A DNA stretch of 64,000 nucleotides from Batillaria attramentaria (lineage: Eukaryota; Mollusca; Gastropoda; Batillariidae): contig JACVVK020000390.1 of NCBI GenBank assembly GCA_018292915.2, forward strand, positions 292,501 through 356,500. The letters are read 5' to 3'. The position numbers were made by a program, and so were the translations under genes. Positions within the stretch are counted from its first letter, which is position 1. Each line of letters opens with the position of its first letter. This document shows, one piece after another, positions 11,801 through 25,900 of this stretch. Below the pieces are notes generated by a model. That model saw only the letters and a list, made by a program, of their open reading frames with translations. It was not told the origin of the DNA and ran no database searches.

Positions 11801-14600
11801 CCTACTCTATGGCTTGGAGACATGGCGCACCACCAAGACAAGCTCCCACAAGCTGCAAACCTTCATCAACAGATGCCTCCGCAACATTCTCAACATCAGA
11901 TACCCACTGGTGATCACCAACCAAGACCTCTGGGAGGGAACAAGACAGGTCCCCATCGAGCAGGAGATCAAGAAAAGGAAATGGGGATGGATCGGACACA
12001 CTCTGCGAAAGTCAACATCAAATGTCACCAGGCAGTCCCTTGATTGGAACCCCCAGGGAAAGCGCAAAGTGGGCCGACCGAAGCAGACCTGGCGGAGGAG
12101 TACGGACGCTGAAGCCAAGGCCGCCGGAACGACGTGGGCCGAACTAAAGAGGGCGTCCCAGAACCGAGTGCGCTGGCGGAGTGTGGTTGTAGCCCTATGT
12201 TCCCCAGGGAATAAAGAGGATTAAACTAACTAAACTAAACTATGTGGCACCATTCATTTGGGCCGATTGTCGGGGCTTCTCTCCAAGTATGCCGGCTTCC
12301 TCCCCCTCTGCTTTGGAAATGTTCAGCCCACCAAATTTGAAAAATAAATGCAATTCTAAATTCCGAAATTTAAATAGCTGAGCTGACCATTCGTACCACG
12401 TGATTGTAATGTGTTTATGTCCAGTGTGTGAGAGAATGCGTGTGATTCACGTGAGCATGCATGTTGGGTTCAGTTCGCGGCGCTTTTGAGCCAATTCATG
12501 AAATTGGGTAAAGCGCCTATACAATACTCATTATTATTATTATTATAAGACGAGAGGAAAAATCGGCGTGTGTAGTTTCCGCCAGCATGTGTGAGGTTAT
12601 AACGGTGCACGCTTCGAAGTGGTGCAGCACTAGACACAACCAAAACAGAACTCCAAACAATTTATGAGCCTAGGTCTGTCCGCAGGTGAGTTATCAAACT
12701 TTTGTTATTCAAATTTGCTCTCACTGGAATTGAGACACCGACATCTCAGCAGTCAAGAAGAAAGATGGCCGAGTACAGCAATACTGAAGTACCTGCGAAG
12801 GGGACAAAAAGCACTGTGCTGTCTCCCTTGAAGGCCTTGTAACCCTTCGTGTTCTTGGTGATGAGGTGAGTGATGGGGGCTGAGGCAGGTTAGGTAACTC
12901 TGGCAAGGGAGGTGATTCATCTGTACCTGTTTGTCGAGACGTACCACCTTCACCGCCTGAAACAAAATACAAAAACAATGAGAAACACTTTCTTCTTTTT
13001 TTTTCTTTTCTTTTTTTAAACTCTCTCTCTCTCTCCTCTCATGGTGGAACAGTTGTATACCACTCCCACTCCCCAGGGTAGACATATATAAAATGAGTTT
13101 TGCTTTCTCTGGACCTGCAGTCTGGAATTCTCTACCTCCATATCTAAAAGTAATTCCGTCATGTACCAACTACCTGAAACTGAAATGCCAAGTCAGATAT
13201 CTGCATCTTGTAAATAAAATAAAGTTTGTTTGTTCGTTCATTCGTAAAGAGAATAAAGTTTGTGCGTTCATTCATTCATTTGTTTGTTCGTTCTCTCTCT
13301 TTCAAGCACTCCGAAGGGGTAAAACATGTCCTGTCAATGCAAGCGAGTTTAACATCACAAAAACAAGCAACTTCTTCAAGAAATTGGATGATAAAGCAGT
13401 TAAAACACCAGGTCTTGGGTGATACAAACTGTTCTTTGATCCAGTACACGCTACCACTTTCACTAAAGCTCTAGGGTTGGTTTGTATACTGGGTCAAAGA
13501 TCTTACCAGATGTCATTATCTTTAACAGCCCGAACCAGACCACCCCCTACCCACTATATGATAAAACCGGTTAAAAAAGAACAAGCCACTGCACACCAGC
13601 AGGAGCCACTTCAAGCCACTATTATGCACGATATGGGCCTTCCGTGCTAGGCCCGAGACTGTTGCATATTGCGTAATAGTGGCTTGAAGTGGCTCCTAGT
13701 GGTCTGATGAATTCATCTAAAACTGAGATTTTTGTATCTAAGAGTTATCATCTAAGATATGATGTTTCAACCACTCAATATTTGACATGCAATACTCTAG
13801 AAATTTCATTCTTACCAGTGCTTCCACCTGCCGTGGAACCGCCCTTGTCTTCGGCATTCTGAACGACACTTGATTTCTCAGAAGTCTGCTTGTTAGCGAC
13901 AGCAAAGTTGAGGATGCTCTGGTTGCCCTTAGGAACAGCCGATGCAGCAGACGTCCCGAAGTTGACAGACTCAAGGCGATGCGTCTGGATTCCAATCTGG
14001 AATTGTCGGAAACAATTACTTTCCAAGGAAGCAGGTACGTCACAAGCTAGATTGTATATCTGCAGTAGCCAAACTATTAGACACTATCCGACAGCGCTAG
14101 TTTTTCTCAGATGATCTTATCCCCATTTCAAATTCAGTTCGAGGCAGTTGGTGGTCTAGTGGTTAAGAGACTTTGTCACCAAGGTGATAGGTCAGGTTTG
14201 AGTCCGACTCGGGGCAAAGAATTTTTCCTTCTAGTACATGGCGCCGTTCATTCGGGCCGATCGTCAGGGGTTCTCTCCAGGTACTCACACTTCCTCCCCC
14301 TGTGCTTTGGAAATGTCCAGCCCACAAAATTTGAAAATAAATACAATTCTAAATTCCGACCCTCAAACAGCTCAGCTGACCCTCTGGACCATGTTATCGT
14401 AATGTTTATGCCCTGTGTGAGAGACTGCGTGTGAGTCACGTGGGTATATGTGTTGGGTTCAGCTCACAGTTCTTTGAACCAAGTAAAAAACTTGGATAAA
14501 GAAACTACACAATATATGCAGTGTGTTGTACCATGTATATATATATATCAAAATTGAATAATATGGTTATCTGGGAGTGTGCACACTTACACTTTTTTTT

Positions 14601-14635
<35 letters not shown>

Positions 14636-16638
14636 TCTCCCTCTCTCTTTCTCTGTCCCGCTCACTTTTTTTTTTTTCTTTTTCCTTTTCTTCTTCTTTT
14701 TTTTGCTGGTCAGTATTTTCTTTCTTTGGCTTGTTTGTTTTTGTGTGTGTGTTTTTTTTGTTTGTTTTTTTTTCTTGGTTGACTTAGTTGTTGGCTTGTT
14801 GGCTTATTTCAGTACACTTTTTTTTTTTCAAATGGATTTTGTGTGTGTTGTATGTATGAATGTAAATTTATGTATTCTCGTATTTGTTTATAGATATATG
14901 TATAATTGTTCACAAAAAGATAAATAAATAAAATAAAATAAAAAAAAAGAAACTACACAATATTCAGTTTTATTATTATTTTACTATATCCATGGCATCT
15001 GGTGAAAACTGAAATGCCAATGCAAAATTTTGCTGTCTTTTCTTTTAGCAGCTTACCCCTCTGAGGTCGGCAGCATTCGCTTTCATTCCCTTCAAAAGCA
15101 GTACAGCCTCTTTGGCTAGCAGCCCAGTGTCATCTGTTGCCATGGGCAACGTAGTTGACTTGGACAAATTGTTGCAGATGCCATGACCTTCACAATAATT
15201 TTTTTTCTTTAAAACACACAAGTCAGCACTGACTAAGGAAAATCAAAACTCAAGTATTTTGTACGCCTGCTGAAATAGAAACCAAAGCTATGTAGTCTAG
15301 TACATTCTGACGTTCAGTTTTAAAGAACTGGTCACTCATGATTTTAAATCTTTCCACAGAAACAACCTTTTGCTTGATGACACAAGTACGAAAATCTGTC
15401 AAAAGGCGGGACAAATCTGACCTTTGAAAACATGTATAAAATATCCACAAACCCATGAACTTTGCTGTCTCTTGAGGGGCATCAGACCGACGGACCATCA
15501 ACTTCAAGGTTAGGGTTCGAGCCTTCATCCCCACAGCTTTGAGTCGACTACTCACTTCTGCTGCAAGCTCCTCCACAAACTTCACCGCTTCGCCATCCTA
15601 GTGGACAGACGCAGGAATATAAAACGGATGATGGAAAAGAAATTGTTTACTGCATGAACTGTTATTGCAGTCAACAACAACAACAAAAATTTAACCCTGG
15701 CCTCGCTGAATTTATTTGTGTTATGCTGAAAAAGCCCGAAGAGGTAGTCCGGAATATTCCGTTCTCAGCACCACAAGGGTTAAAAAGTTTTAAAAAGTTG
15801 TGGGGTTGAGTCTAAATAACCTCTCATACACACTCGAACATAAGAATGCAACCTTGTAATAAAAGACACCAAAAATACAACAAAAATATACAACAGGGCC
15901 CGCATGTAGAAGTCAGGGTTAAGGAGTTTAGCCCCGGGTTTGAGTCTAACCTCAAACTACACTAGCTCCAGGGTAATTTTTTTTTTTTTTAAATCAGGAT
16001 GCGGGTCCATTCCAGCACAGTGCCTATGCTGTTATAGAAGGATTTTTGTCTTTCTTGCTTCGCTTCCTTTTTTATTTAATTTTGTTTTAGGGTTTCTTTT
16101 GTCCTGGTCTGGGTTTAGGCCCGAAGCTGTGGGTTAAATTAACCTCAAGTTTTACATACGGGCCCAGAAAATAATAATAATAATAATAATACAGTGCAAT
16201 GAGGATTTTTATAGCACCTAATCTCCAAAGCCGGTGGGTGCTCCAGGCGCTTCACAAATGTATACAAAAGGTGATAAATAAAGACATGAATAATAGATAA
16301 ATAATCAACAGATATGTAGATAGTATTGGAATTTGAGTGTATTTAGTTACCGTAATTTCTATTTAACCACCAGTATTATAAGCTCAGTTTAGTTAGTTGG
16401 TAATTAGTGGTGAATCAATTTTATGCATTGTGTCCTTTCTTATCACTTTTAGTTTGCTTGTCTTATATTAGTTATACATCGTGAAGCTGCCTTAAATATC
16501 AACCCTTTATTTTATTAAATTTTACATGCCCCTGAACAAAAAAACAAATTTGTTCTTAATGGACACAATAAAGTCGTTTGAATTGAATTGAAGATCTGAA
16601 AAATACTTGCTAAAATACCATCCCCTCCACCCACCTAC

Positions 16639-16673
<35 letters not shown>

Positions 16674-17417
16674 ACACACACACACTCTCCTCCCATACAA
16701 AAAAATCCATATTTTCACAAAAGCAGCTGGCTATATATCATTTACCATTCATGCAATTACTGCATTTTCAGAAACAAACAGGACTGAAGAGCACGAAAAT
16801 AATATACATGTAGTATCAGACAACATTAAAAAAAAAGTCCTTACTGTCTGAAACCGAATACCATAGTTGACTTCAGCAGAAACCGACTTCCTCTCTTTCT
16901 CTGTTCTGATCGGTCTGTCATCCTCGCCCCGACAAAAACGGTAAAGGGACTGTCCTGTCTTTGGCCCGAACTCCTTCTGAAGGGCTTGGAGGGCGATTTT
17001 CTGTAGATCCCCGCATGTCTCTATACCCATTTTGCTCAGTTTTTTCGTCATTGACCACCCGACTCCTGGAAAAGCAGAAAAATAAATAAATACATAAATA
17101 AAACAACTCTGAAGGGTGAGCGGTGGTCTAATAGGCAGCGCATTGGACTTACCCGCTGTGAAACTGAACGGCCATCACCGCTGCCACGGCGATGAAGCGT
17201 GGGTTTGAGCTGAGGTTGAGCTTGTGATATGTAATACCGGTTTTTCCTGGCTACAGATCTGCTCATCGGGGGTTTCTCTCCGGCTTATTCGGCTTTCCTC
17301 CCCCAGCAAAATTAAAAAATAGGATAGGTATTGGGTGACGCTGCACCACAACGACGTGCTCCCCCCCGGGAGAAGCAGCCTGAACTTCCCGAAAGGGACA
17401 ATGAAGTACTTGCCTTT

Positions 17418-17451
<34 letters not shown>

Positions 17452-19235
17452 AGGCCAAGCTTCCTACGACGCTATGCTCCCAAATCATTCAGGCTTAAAA
17501 ATGGTCCATGGTCCAAAAGGAAGAAACGTGTACAGCATTAAATGACGAAGAGGCAAAGCCGTGGACGCGCACACACAAAGCAGACAGGTGATGATGGTAG
17601 CGTGTCAGCCATAGTGTATAAGCAAGGTGAGGAACCCGCACACTTACCAAACAGAGCATTATGATTGGACAAAAAGTGTCCCAGAGTGCTTAAGCAAATC
17701 AGAGTCTGTTTGTTATGCATAATGGCTCAGCGGAAATGGGATGCTGCAAATGTCCACGGCAAGTTACATATCGCTTTCTGTTCAATTCAATTCAATTCAA
17801 TATAACTTTATTGTCTGTCGATGGCAGAAAATTTTCTTCTGGCTCGCACACACACACACACACACATACACACCCACACACACACACGCACCCCTACATT
17901 AATTTATCTAGACATATAAATCCATACATATTAAACACAGATCCTAAAGCAATGTTCATCAAATGTGTGTCCCCTGTGACACGCTGTTCTCAGATTTGTG
18001 CATTCTGTGCATAGAAACATGCACACCAGTGCATAATGCTGATATGCACTTACCTGGCAAGTCTTTCACATTCTGATCTTTGATGAAGTCCAGCACATCT
18101 GCCTGCAGTAAGTGAAACTGTCCGTTTGGTTTTGCTCGACGTGTGGCCAGACGAGCAAGCAGGATGTTCGATCCTGTCAACATTTTTAAAAAGTACAGAA
18201 AGATTGTCTGAAGGGAAAACAGGCATATCAGTCAATTAGCATGTAGCCCGCAGGCCCACAGCCACGCCCTCTGAACCTCCATGGCAACCCATCTTATCTT
18301 TTTCTGCCGTGCAATGCCACAATACAGTGAGTCCAAGATGTCGGTTGGTGTGAGTGATTTCAAGATGAAAGACATTGACATAATGGTCTTTTGCCACAAA
18401 ATGACATCACGCAGGCTGGGGAATTGCTGAGGAAAAAAAAAAGACTGAAACCTAGGCCGGGGTTTGGAGGCAGCGCCCTGCTGAGGGACCACGGGGCCTT
18501 GCCCCACTTCAGAAAACAAATACATGTACTAGCATTCTTAAAGGCATTTAGTAGCATCTCCTGGCTCCCACAAGTAAAATACTGCCTTGGTATTGACATA
18601 TTAAACTGCAAAACTGAAGTTAGACTGCTGTCCGTTATGGCATTGCATGTATTGTGTTACATAACTGTGTGCACAACCTCCCCCCCCCCACCCCCCCCCC
18701 CCCCCTTGTTTTTTTTTTTTTTGCTGAAATATAAATTTTTTGGCTGAAAGGACAAGAAATTTGGCTGAAAATTGCCACATGACTGAAAGTTCCCCAGCCT
18801 GATCACGGATTACCCGTGTTTTGCCATTTCATGGCAGCTTTGTCAAGAAAAGTGAGGGTTCTATCAATACAGATAGAAAGAACAGAGATAGGACATTTTG
18901 GGAGGGAACGCACGAATACTCCGACAGACAATCCCGCACGTGTGATCTGTCTGTTGGAGTATTGGTGCACTACGATTGGCTGGACAAGACTTGTCAATCA
19001 GAATCTTGCTACATGTCAATTATGTGTGATGCAACACCAATCAACCTCTTCAGGAGCCCATAAAGTAACTACTGGTAGGGCCCGCAACTTGTGCTTCTTC
19101 CTCCCCTTGCTTGCAAGCTTACTTCCCTTTCACTTTACTGAGTGAAGGCTTGTGGGACCTATGAACCACAGCAGATCAACACTTACTTTCAGATCGGATG
19201 AAAATCCCCCCCCCCCCCGCCCCCCCCCCCCCCCG

Positions 19236-19267
<32 letters not shown>

Positions 19268-22200
19268 AAACTTGCATAATATGGAATTGGAGCAATGGAA
19301 GATACGGACCAAATCAGACATGCCTACCCTGAACTTTTTTTTTTTTTTTTTTTTCTTCCACAACTGTTAGCTGGCTCCAGTGGTGTTCCTCCCTGGTAAT
19401 GGGTAGAACCCACGGAGGGCTCGGAAGTTGGAGCAATTTTTATTATGCATGATGATGGAGATGAGGATGATGGTAAGATGATGCTATGAAGGTCCGTGTG
19501 GTTTGGGACTGCGGGATAGGGCCGCATTCCACGCTTCCTGTCATAAATATCCCGGCATTAACCAGGCCCAGGAACTACGGCACCTGCAGTGCCGGCCGTG
19601 TAATCATCCACATCATAAGACGTGTCATACCAAGGGAAGCACCCCCAAAGTTGCACCCGTGAAGTGTGTGAATCTCGGCTGTGTGGCAACAGCCTCCCCA
19701 TCGGGCCCATAGCACACCCGCTCTGGGTAGGAGCTGACCTGGGTACAAAAAATCCCGCTTGCCTCGGCTGGGACTCGAACCCGGGGTCTCCCGGTCCATA
19801 GTCCGAAGTGCTAACCACTACACTACGGGGGCCGGTTCCTACCCTGAACTTAACATTTCCAGGAAACAAAACTTCGCACGAAAATCTGCATGCCTGCTAA
19901 ATGGATAAACCCAAGCTGAAAACAAACAGAGAATCTCAGTTACGCATGTACCTAGCCCAGCGGAGGCAGTGCATCCAGTTTTGTCGGCAATTTCTTGACG
20001 CAGCAGTTCGGCAAACTCCAGCGGCGTGGCTCCAGTGTTGGCCAGCAGGTCTGTACAGTCTACCAGCATCTCGTCACAGCTGACCGCCTCTATGTCATGC
20101 GTGTAGCTGTAAATAAATGTATTTATATGTACATTTATGGTTTTAGACACATTTATACACATGTGATGATGATGACAATGTCTTGTAACGTGCTGAAAAA
20201 AAACAAAAAAACTCCATGCACAGCATGCTCGTAGCAGGGGTGGGGTGGGGAGGGGGAAATAAGTTTTAACTAAAACAGGAAAAGGGGAAGGGGGCAGAGT
20301 CTGCATCAGGAGTTTGAGAAAAGATGGGTCTTCAGGTGGCTCCTAAAAAACTTGGTGGAGGTGCTGGATTTCAAGTAAGGTGGCAGGGCGTTCCACAGAG
20401 CAGGGGCAGAACACTTGAAGGAGCGAACTCCAAAGCGCTTCTTGGTGGTGTTGTCATGAAACCCAGGAATGGACAAGCAGGACAGAGATGAAGAACGAAC
20501 AGTGCGGGATGGAGTACATGAAGGGATGAGCTCAGAGAGATAATGCGGGGACTTTCCATGGACACAGAAGAACACAAGGGACTGTGTCTGTTTATTTAAT
20601 GATGCAGGCAGACAGTTTAACTACATTCCAATGTCGGTGTAGAATTTTGGCGTAACTGAATTCTGAGAAAAGCACAGGAAGGAGTGCTGTACCAAGGCGG
20701 CTATTGTTTTAGCCAAGCATGCTGTCCAGGCCAGGGTATTGTCCTGAACTGGCCAAAGTCAATTTTATACACCACAACAGACGTTCAAAAAGAAGAAGTT
20801 GTTTAACCTTCCGGCTACGTCGCTAAAAAACTTCTTAGTCCTACATCGTGTGAAACAACTTACCCATGGTTTTTAAATAGGTAATTTTCGACTTATTCCT
20901 AGTCCTATGTCGTGGGAAACAAATTACCAATGGTTTTTATATAGGCAGATTGCAGCTTATTCCTAGTCCTACATCGTGGGAAACAAATTACCCATGGTTT
21001 TTAGAAAGGTAAATTTCAACTTATTCCTAGTCCTACATCGTGGGAAACAAATTACCCATGGTTTTTTTATACAGGCAATTCACAACTTATTCTTTAATTA
21101 CTCTGCTAATTACAAGTTAAACAACACAATTTTTGGCATGAACATAGTCAAACCATTTATTGACAAAGTCATGAAATTTCAAAGGTGTGACATAAATATT
21201 GACCGAGATACGTTCATCTAAAGCAATGTGTGTGCAACTTTTTACCCACGACGTCGTCCGAAGGTTAACCCTGGGAGTGCTGAGCCCAGAATATTCAGGA
21301 CTAGCTCTACAGCCTTTTCAGCAAAAGACAGTAATTCAGCAAGACAAGGGTTAAAATCCTTTGTGCGCATATGTATTCTATTTGAGGAACAAGCCATATT
21401 CCTCTTGTATTTTTTACTGGAAGCTAAATCAACTATCTTATATGATCTTAACATCTTGGTCCAGACAAAGTGATTTCACACAGGCAGCATTTTGTAAAAG
21501 GGGTGATAGTGTTTACTTTTAGAGTATTCAATATGCACATCTGTGAGTTATCTGGAACCCTGCATCACAAGCTCAAAAAAGAAACATTCCAGAATAGGTA
21601 CGCAAAATAAACGTTACACTACCTTGCAACAGTATCATAGAGAATCTTGGACACCCTGTTGTAGCCCTCAAAGTCGTAGGGAATGGTGACAAGATCAGGA
21701 CACAGTTCTCGAGCTCGTCCCATGAACATCCCGTTCTTCACTCCAGCCTGAACAGAACAGCACAGACTGAATCAGACTATCACTAAGACTAGTAAGAGCA
21801 CAATGACCATCAGGTACGGACATATCTCTGAAGTATTCACAGAAAAACACAGAACCACAGAGCGAGCTGATAAAAGTCCCCCTTGCCTCGCTGAGGACTG
21901 AAAATGAGCAATGGTGTAATGATACAGTGAGGCATAGTACTTGACTGCATGACTGCCATTGCAAACGTGTAAACTTCAAATGTAAAACCTGGTGACACTG
22001 AAAGGACACATCAACGATAACACTGCTTCTACAAATTCTAGTGCTATGAATGTTTAACCCTTTCAGCCCTTGCTGGTTCCAGGCCTGAATGCTGTCCCTG
22101 TCTGGGCACTTTTTTGCCTAGCCAGTCAGTCAGTTAAAAAAACAAAAATCGCTCAAACCCATGTGTAGACCTGATCGATACAAAGGAAAAGAAGTGCACA

Positions 22201-22915
22201 GCAGAGCAATGCCCCTTGTTTCATGAATATTCAGTAGTCTGGCCAATGAGGAGCGAGTAGAAATTTTCACTAGCTCGCAGGTACATGTACCTGCCTAGGC
22301 ATACGCGGCGGGTTCCTCTCGCAGGTACATGTACCTGCGTAGGGCTGAATGAGTTAAGCCTATTCTTTTTTTCTTCTTGAAGTCTCTATGTTTGTTATGA
22401 GTTCTGAGAGGAAAAACTGCAGCTTATAGAGCTCTAAGGTTGTTTTCCAAATGAATAGATTTCCTTTTGCCCATTTCGACCATTTCCTGATTTTGCGGCT
22501 AACAATGGTAAAGAAATATTACTTTCTTTGGTCTAAAGCTTCCGTACTGATGGACAAAAGTTGCTAAAAATAGCGACAAATTATAGCAGTCTAGTGGTCT
22601 TCAATCCGCAACCAAATAACACTGCTCAGTATGCGGTATGCTTCTACGTAGGTAGAACAACATTTACACCAACCAGAGTCACCACAATGGTTTTAGATGC
22701 TGTATTGTCCCACGTGACTGATTCTGAAGCACGGATTAACCGCATTTTACGAAAAGTTTTCCACATAATGATTGTCTGTGATCTGCTGATATTATAATGT
22801 TTGTGTATGTTGTGAGTGTGTGCTTTGTTGATTATTGGTGTCGATCATTTTCTTTCATTATCCCTTCTTTACACTGTTATTATTGTTATCACTATTTGGA
22901 TTGCTGTTTGGATCG

Positions 22916-22960
<45 letters not shown>

Positions 22961-25900
22961 CTTATGTGTTGTATATGTTTGTTCTACATGATATTCTTTA
23001 GAGTAATATGGTATGTCCATCTATGTAGGTCTGTTGTCCATAAATGTTTGTGGCATGTATATATGTAAATGTCCCAAAAACAACAAAAAAAAAAAGCTTT
23101 CCACACTTGCGTGCCCGACAAATGTACTGAAACTATTAAGTTCAACTTGGTAAGTTTTCATGCTGACAATACAATCATGTCTTTCAAAGAAACAGGTAAA
23201 TAAAGGCTAGCATAAGTAAAAGAGTAGCTTTAATTCAAGATGACCTCCCAACAAGGTCCACCGTACCTGTCTGGCTTCGTAACTGCAAGACGCTATTTCT
23301 GCCATCGAGTGAAAGGTCTCTCTTCCCGTCGACCCAGGTGGTATCAGAAAGTCCAACTCCGCGTGGGGCTCGGCCAGTGCCACCAAGTCTTCGTCATCTA
23401 AGTCTTCGATCATGGCGGCTGCATCCGACAGAGTGAGCTTTCCCTTCTTTCCTCCACTTTCTTGGCGACGTCGCCATTGTGATTTTTCGAAAGCGAAATC
23501 GGAGCCAGGAATGGGCTCAGACAGACCTTTTCCACGAGAGTGTGTCACAGCCACTGGTTTGCCTGAAAGAAAAAAGAGAAGGCTAAATAATTATTCAAGG
23601 CACAGTAGAAGTTAAAATGGAAAAAAAAAAAACCAGCAAAAAACACACGCACACACACACACAAAAAGAACTAATACAACCAAAATCAGATGTTTCAGAA
23701 ATCTGCAGCAGGGCAGAATAAAACTAAAGGTTTTTTTTCTCGTTTCGTTATTCCACTCTTTTAGACAATTATTGCTACCACCAATGACATTCTAGCAGTA
23801 TTTTCACTACGGACAAACAGAACTGAAGTAGTTTCACATTTTTCTTCTGGCTTGCGGCCTAACCTTGCGCAAGATCGTGGTAAATCAGTATGAAAAATAG
23901 AGCTATGGCTAGTGAGTAGTGGAGCATCCAGTCATGTACCTCCTGAAAAAACTTTCACTGAATCTTATGCACGCACACACGAATGCACGCACACTCCCCC
24001 CCCACCCCCCCCCCCCCCCCCCCCCAAACACACACCCACACCCATCCACCCACGCACACACACATACCTTTGGCCTCTGGATGGCTCAGTAGCCCCACAG
24101 ACACAAAAAAGCAGTCCATGTCGACATGCATGATCACTCGTGGCGGCTTTCCACGCTTGGATGACTCCAAGGTTTCTTCCAACCCTCTCTCCACCATCTT
24201 ATCCACGTGGTACTGACGGAGGCGATCGCGACCGGGGAAATCACCGCTACTTTCCTTCTGCAGCTTGTTGACGTACGCTCGGAATTCGGCACCCCAGGTA
24301 GAAATGTGATGCAGGCGAGAATGAGAGTAAAACTCGGACAGAAATTTTGGATCCCCAGCTTTGGCTGGTGACTTACTCTTCGATGGAGAGGTCGATGAAT
24401 TACTGGATATACTGGGCTGCGTCTGTAGAGAAGATCTTCCACTCGATCTGCCAAGTGATGATGCGTTTCGAGATAACACTGAAGGCGGAGGTGTCTTCCT
24501 GCCTGCAGCTGTGATGTCAGAAGTCAACTCATTGTCGTCCTCTGCAGCATCACCAGCACTCTGACCAAAAGAATCCGTATCCCTTGACGATTTACCATCA
24601 CCTTCATCATCCAACCATTCAGAGTTCATGTCTTCTTCCTCAATGTTGTCAAGAGCTGCGAAGGGTGGATCTTTCCCTGGGCCACCCTCTGGGTTCAAAT
24701 CCGTGCTGTCCAGGGCGGATCCTGATTCTGACGTTTCTGATGACGGGACGCTCGTGGATCGAGTCAAGACGTTGGAGAAAGAGGCGAGAGAATTTCCTTG
24801 GTTGGAGTACAGCTTGTATGGGGCGTAGGATAGCAGTCGTCCAGCTTTGATGCTGCAACACATGGACACACGCAAACACATACAAGTACTTTAGTACATG
24901 GCACGTCAAATGTCTAGATGTTACTATGCCTACAATTTGTAGTACAATGTGAACTGACCCATGAATGTGTGTGGTACAATGGAATGGATGAAATTTTGAG
25001 AAGACTGTCATCCCGACATGGGTGGAGTGAGTGACCCAGACAGGGGCCAAGAAGAACTCAGCATTCCAGCAAAAAAATAAAAATAAAATAAAGACCTAAG
25101 ACATATGTCCAGCGGTCACTTTCCCACCAAGGACCCATCCTTTGGAACACCCTTCCAAAAACCATGAGGCGTACATAGATTCAGTCCCCACCTTTAAAAC
25201 TGTAGTCAAAACTCACTTGTTCTCAGCCCAGCAGCAGTAACCAGGGAGTGACAAAACTGAAATATGATCAAGCCACTCCCCTCTGGGTAGCTGCTTTCTC
25301 ATGACGGTTTTCTCATAGAACAGTTTCCGTCAGGGTGGGTTTTGGTAAAATGGATTTCCATCACCCAGACAAAAGAATGTCACCCACTTACATAAATTAA
25401 GGGTACTAATTACTGCGTAATACCAAATCAACTATCCTTGCTGGCCTGCCACATGAACAGCAAGTCACAGCTTCAACAGAGTTTACTGTTTCGGCTGACA
25501 CCTCGTTACTGCGTAATACCAAATCAACTATACTTGCTGGCCTGCCACATGAACAGCAAGTCACAGCTTCAACAGAGTTTACTGTTTCGGCTGACACCTC
25601 GTTACTGCGTAATACCAAATCAACTATCCTTGCTGGCCTGCCACTTGAACAGCAAGTCACAGCTTCAACAGAGTTTACTGTTTCGGCTGACACCTCGTTA
25701 CTGCGTAATACCAAATCAACTATCCTTGCTGGCCTGCCACATGAACAGCAAGTCACAGCTTCAACAGAGTTTACTGTTTCGGCTGACACCTCGTTACTGC
25801 GTAATACCAAATCAACTATCCTTGCTGGCCTGCCACATGAACAGCAAGTCACAGCTTCAACAGAGTTTACTGTTTCGGCTGACACCTCGTTACTGCGTAA

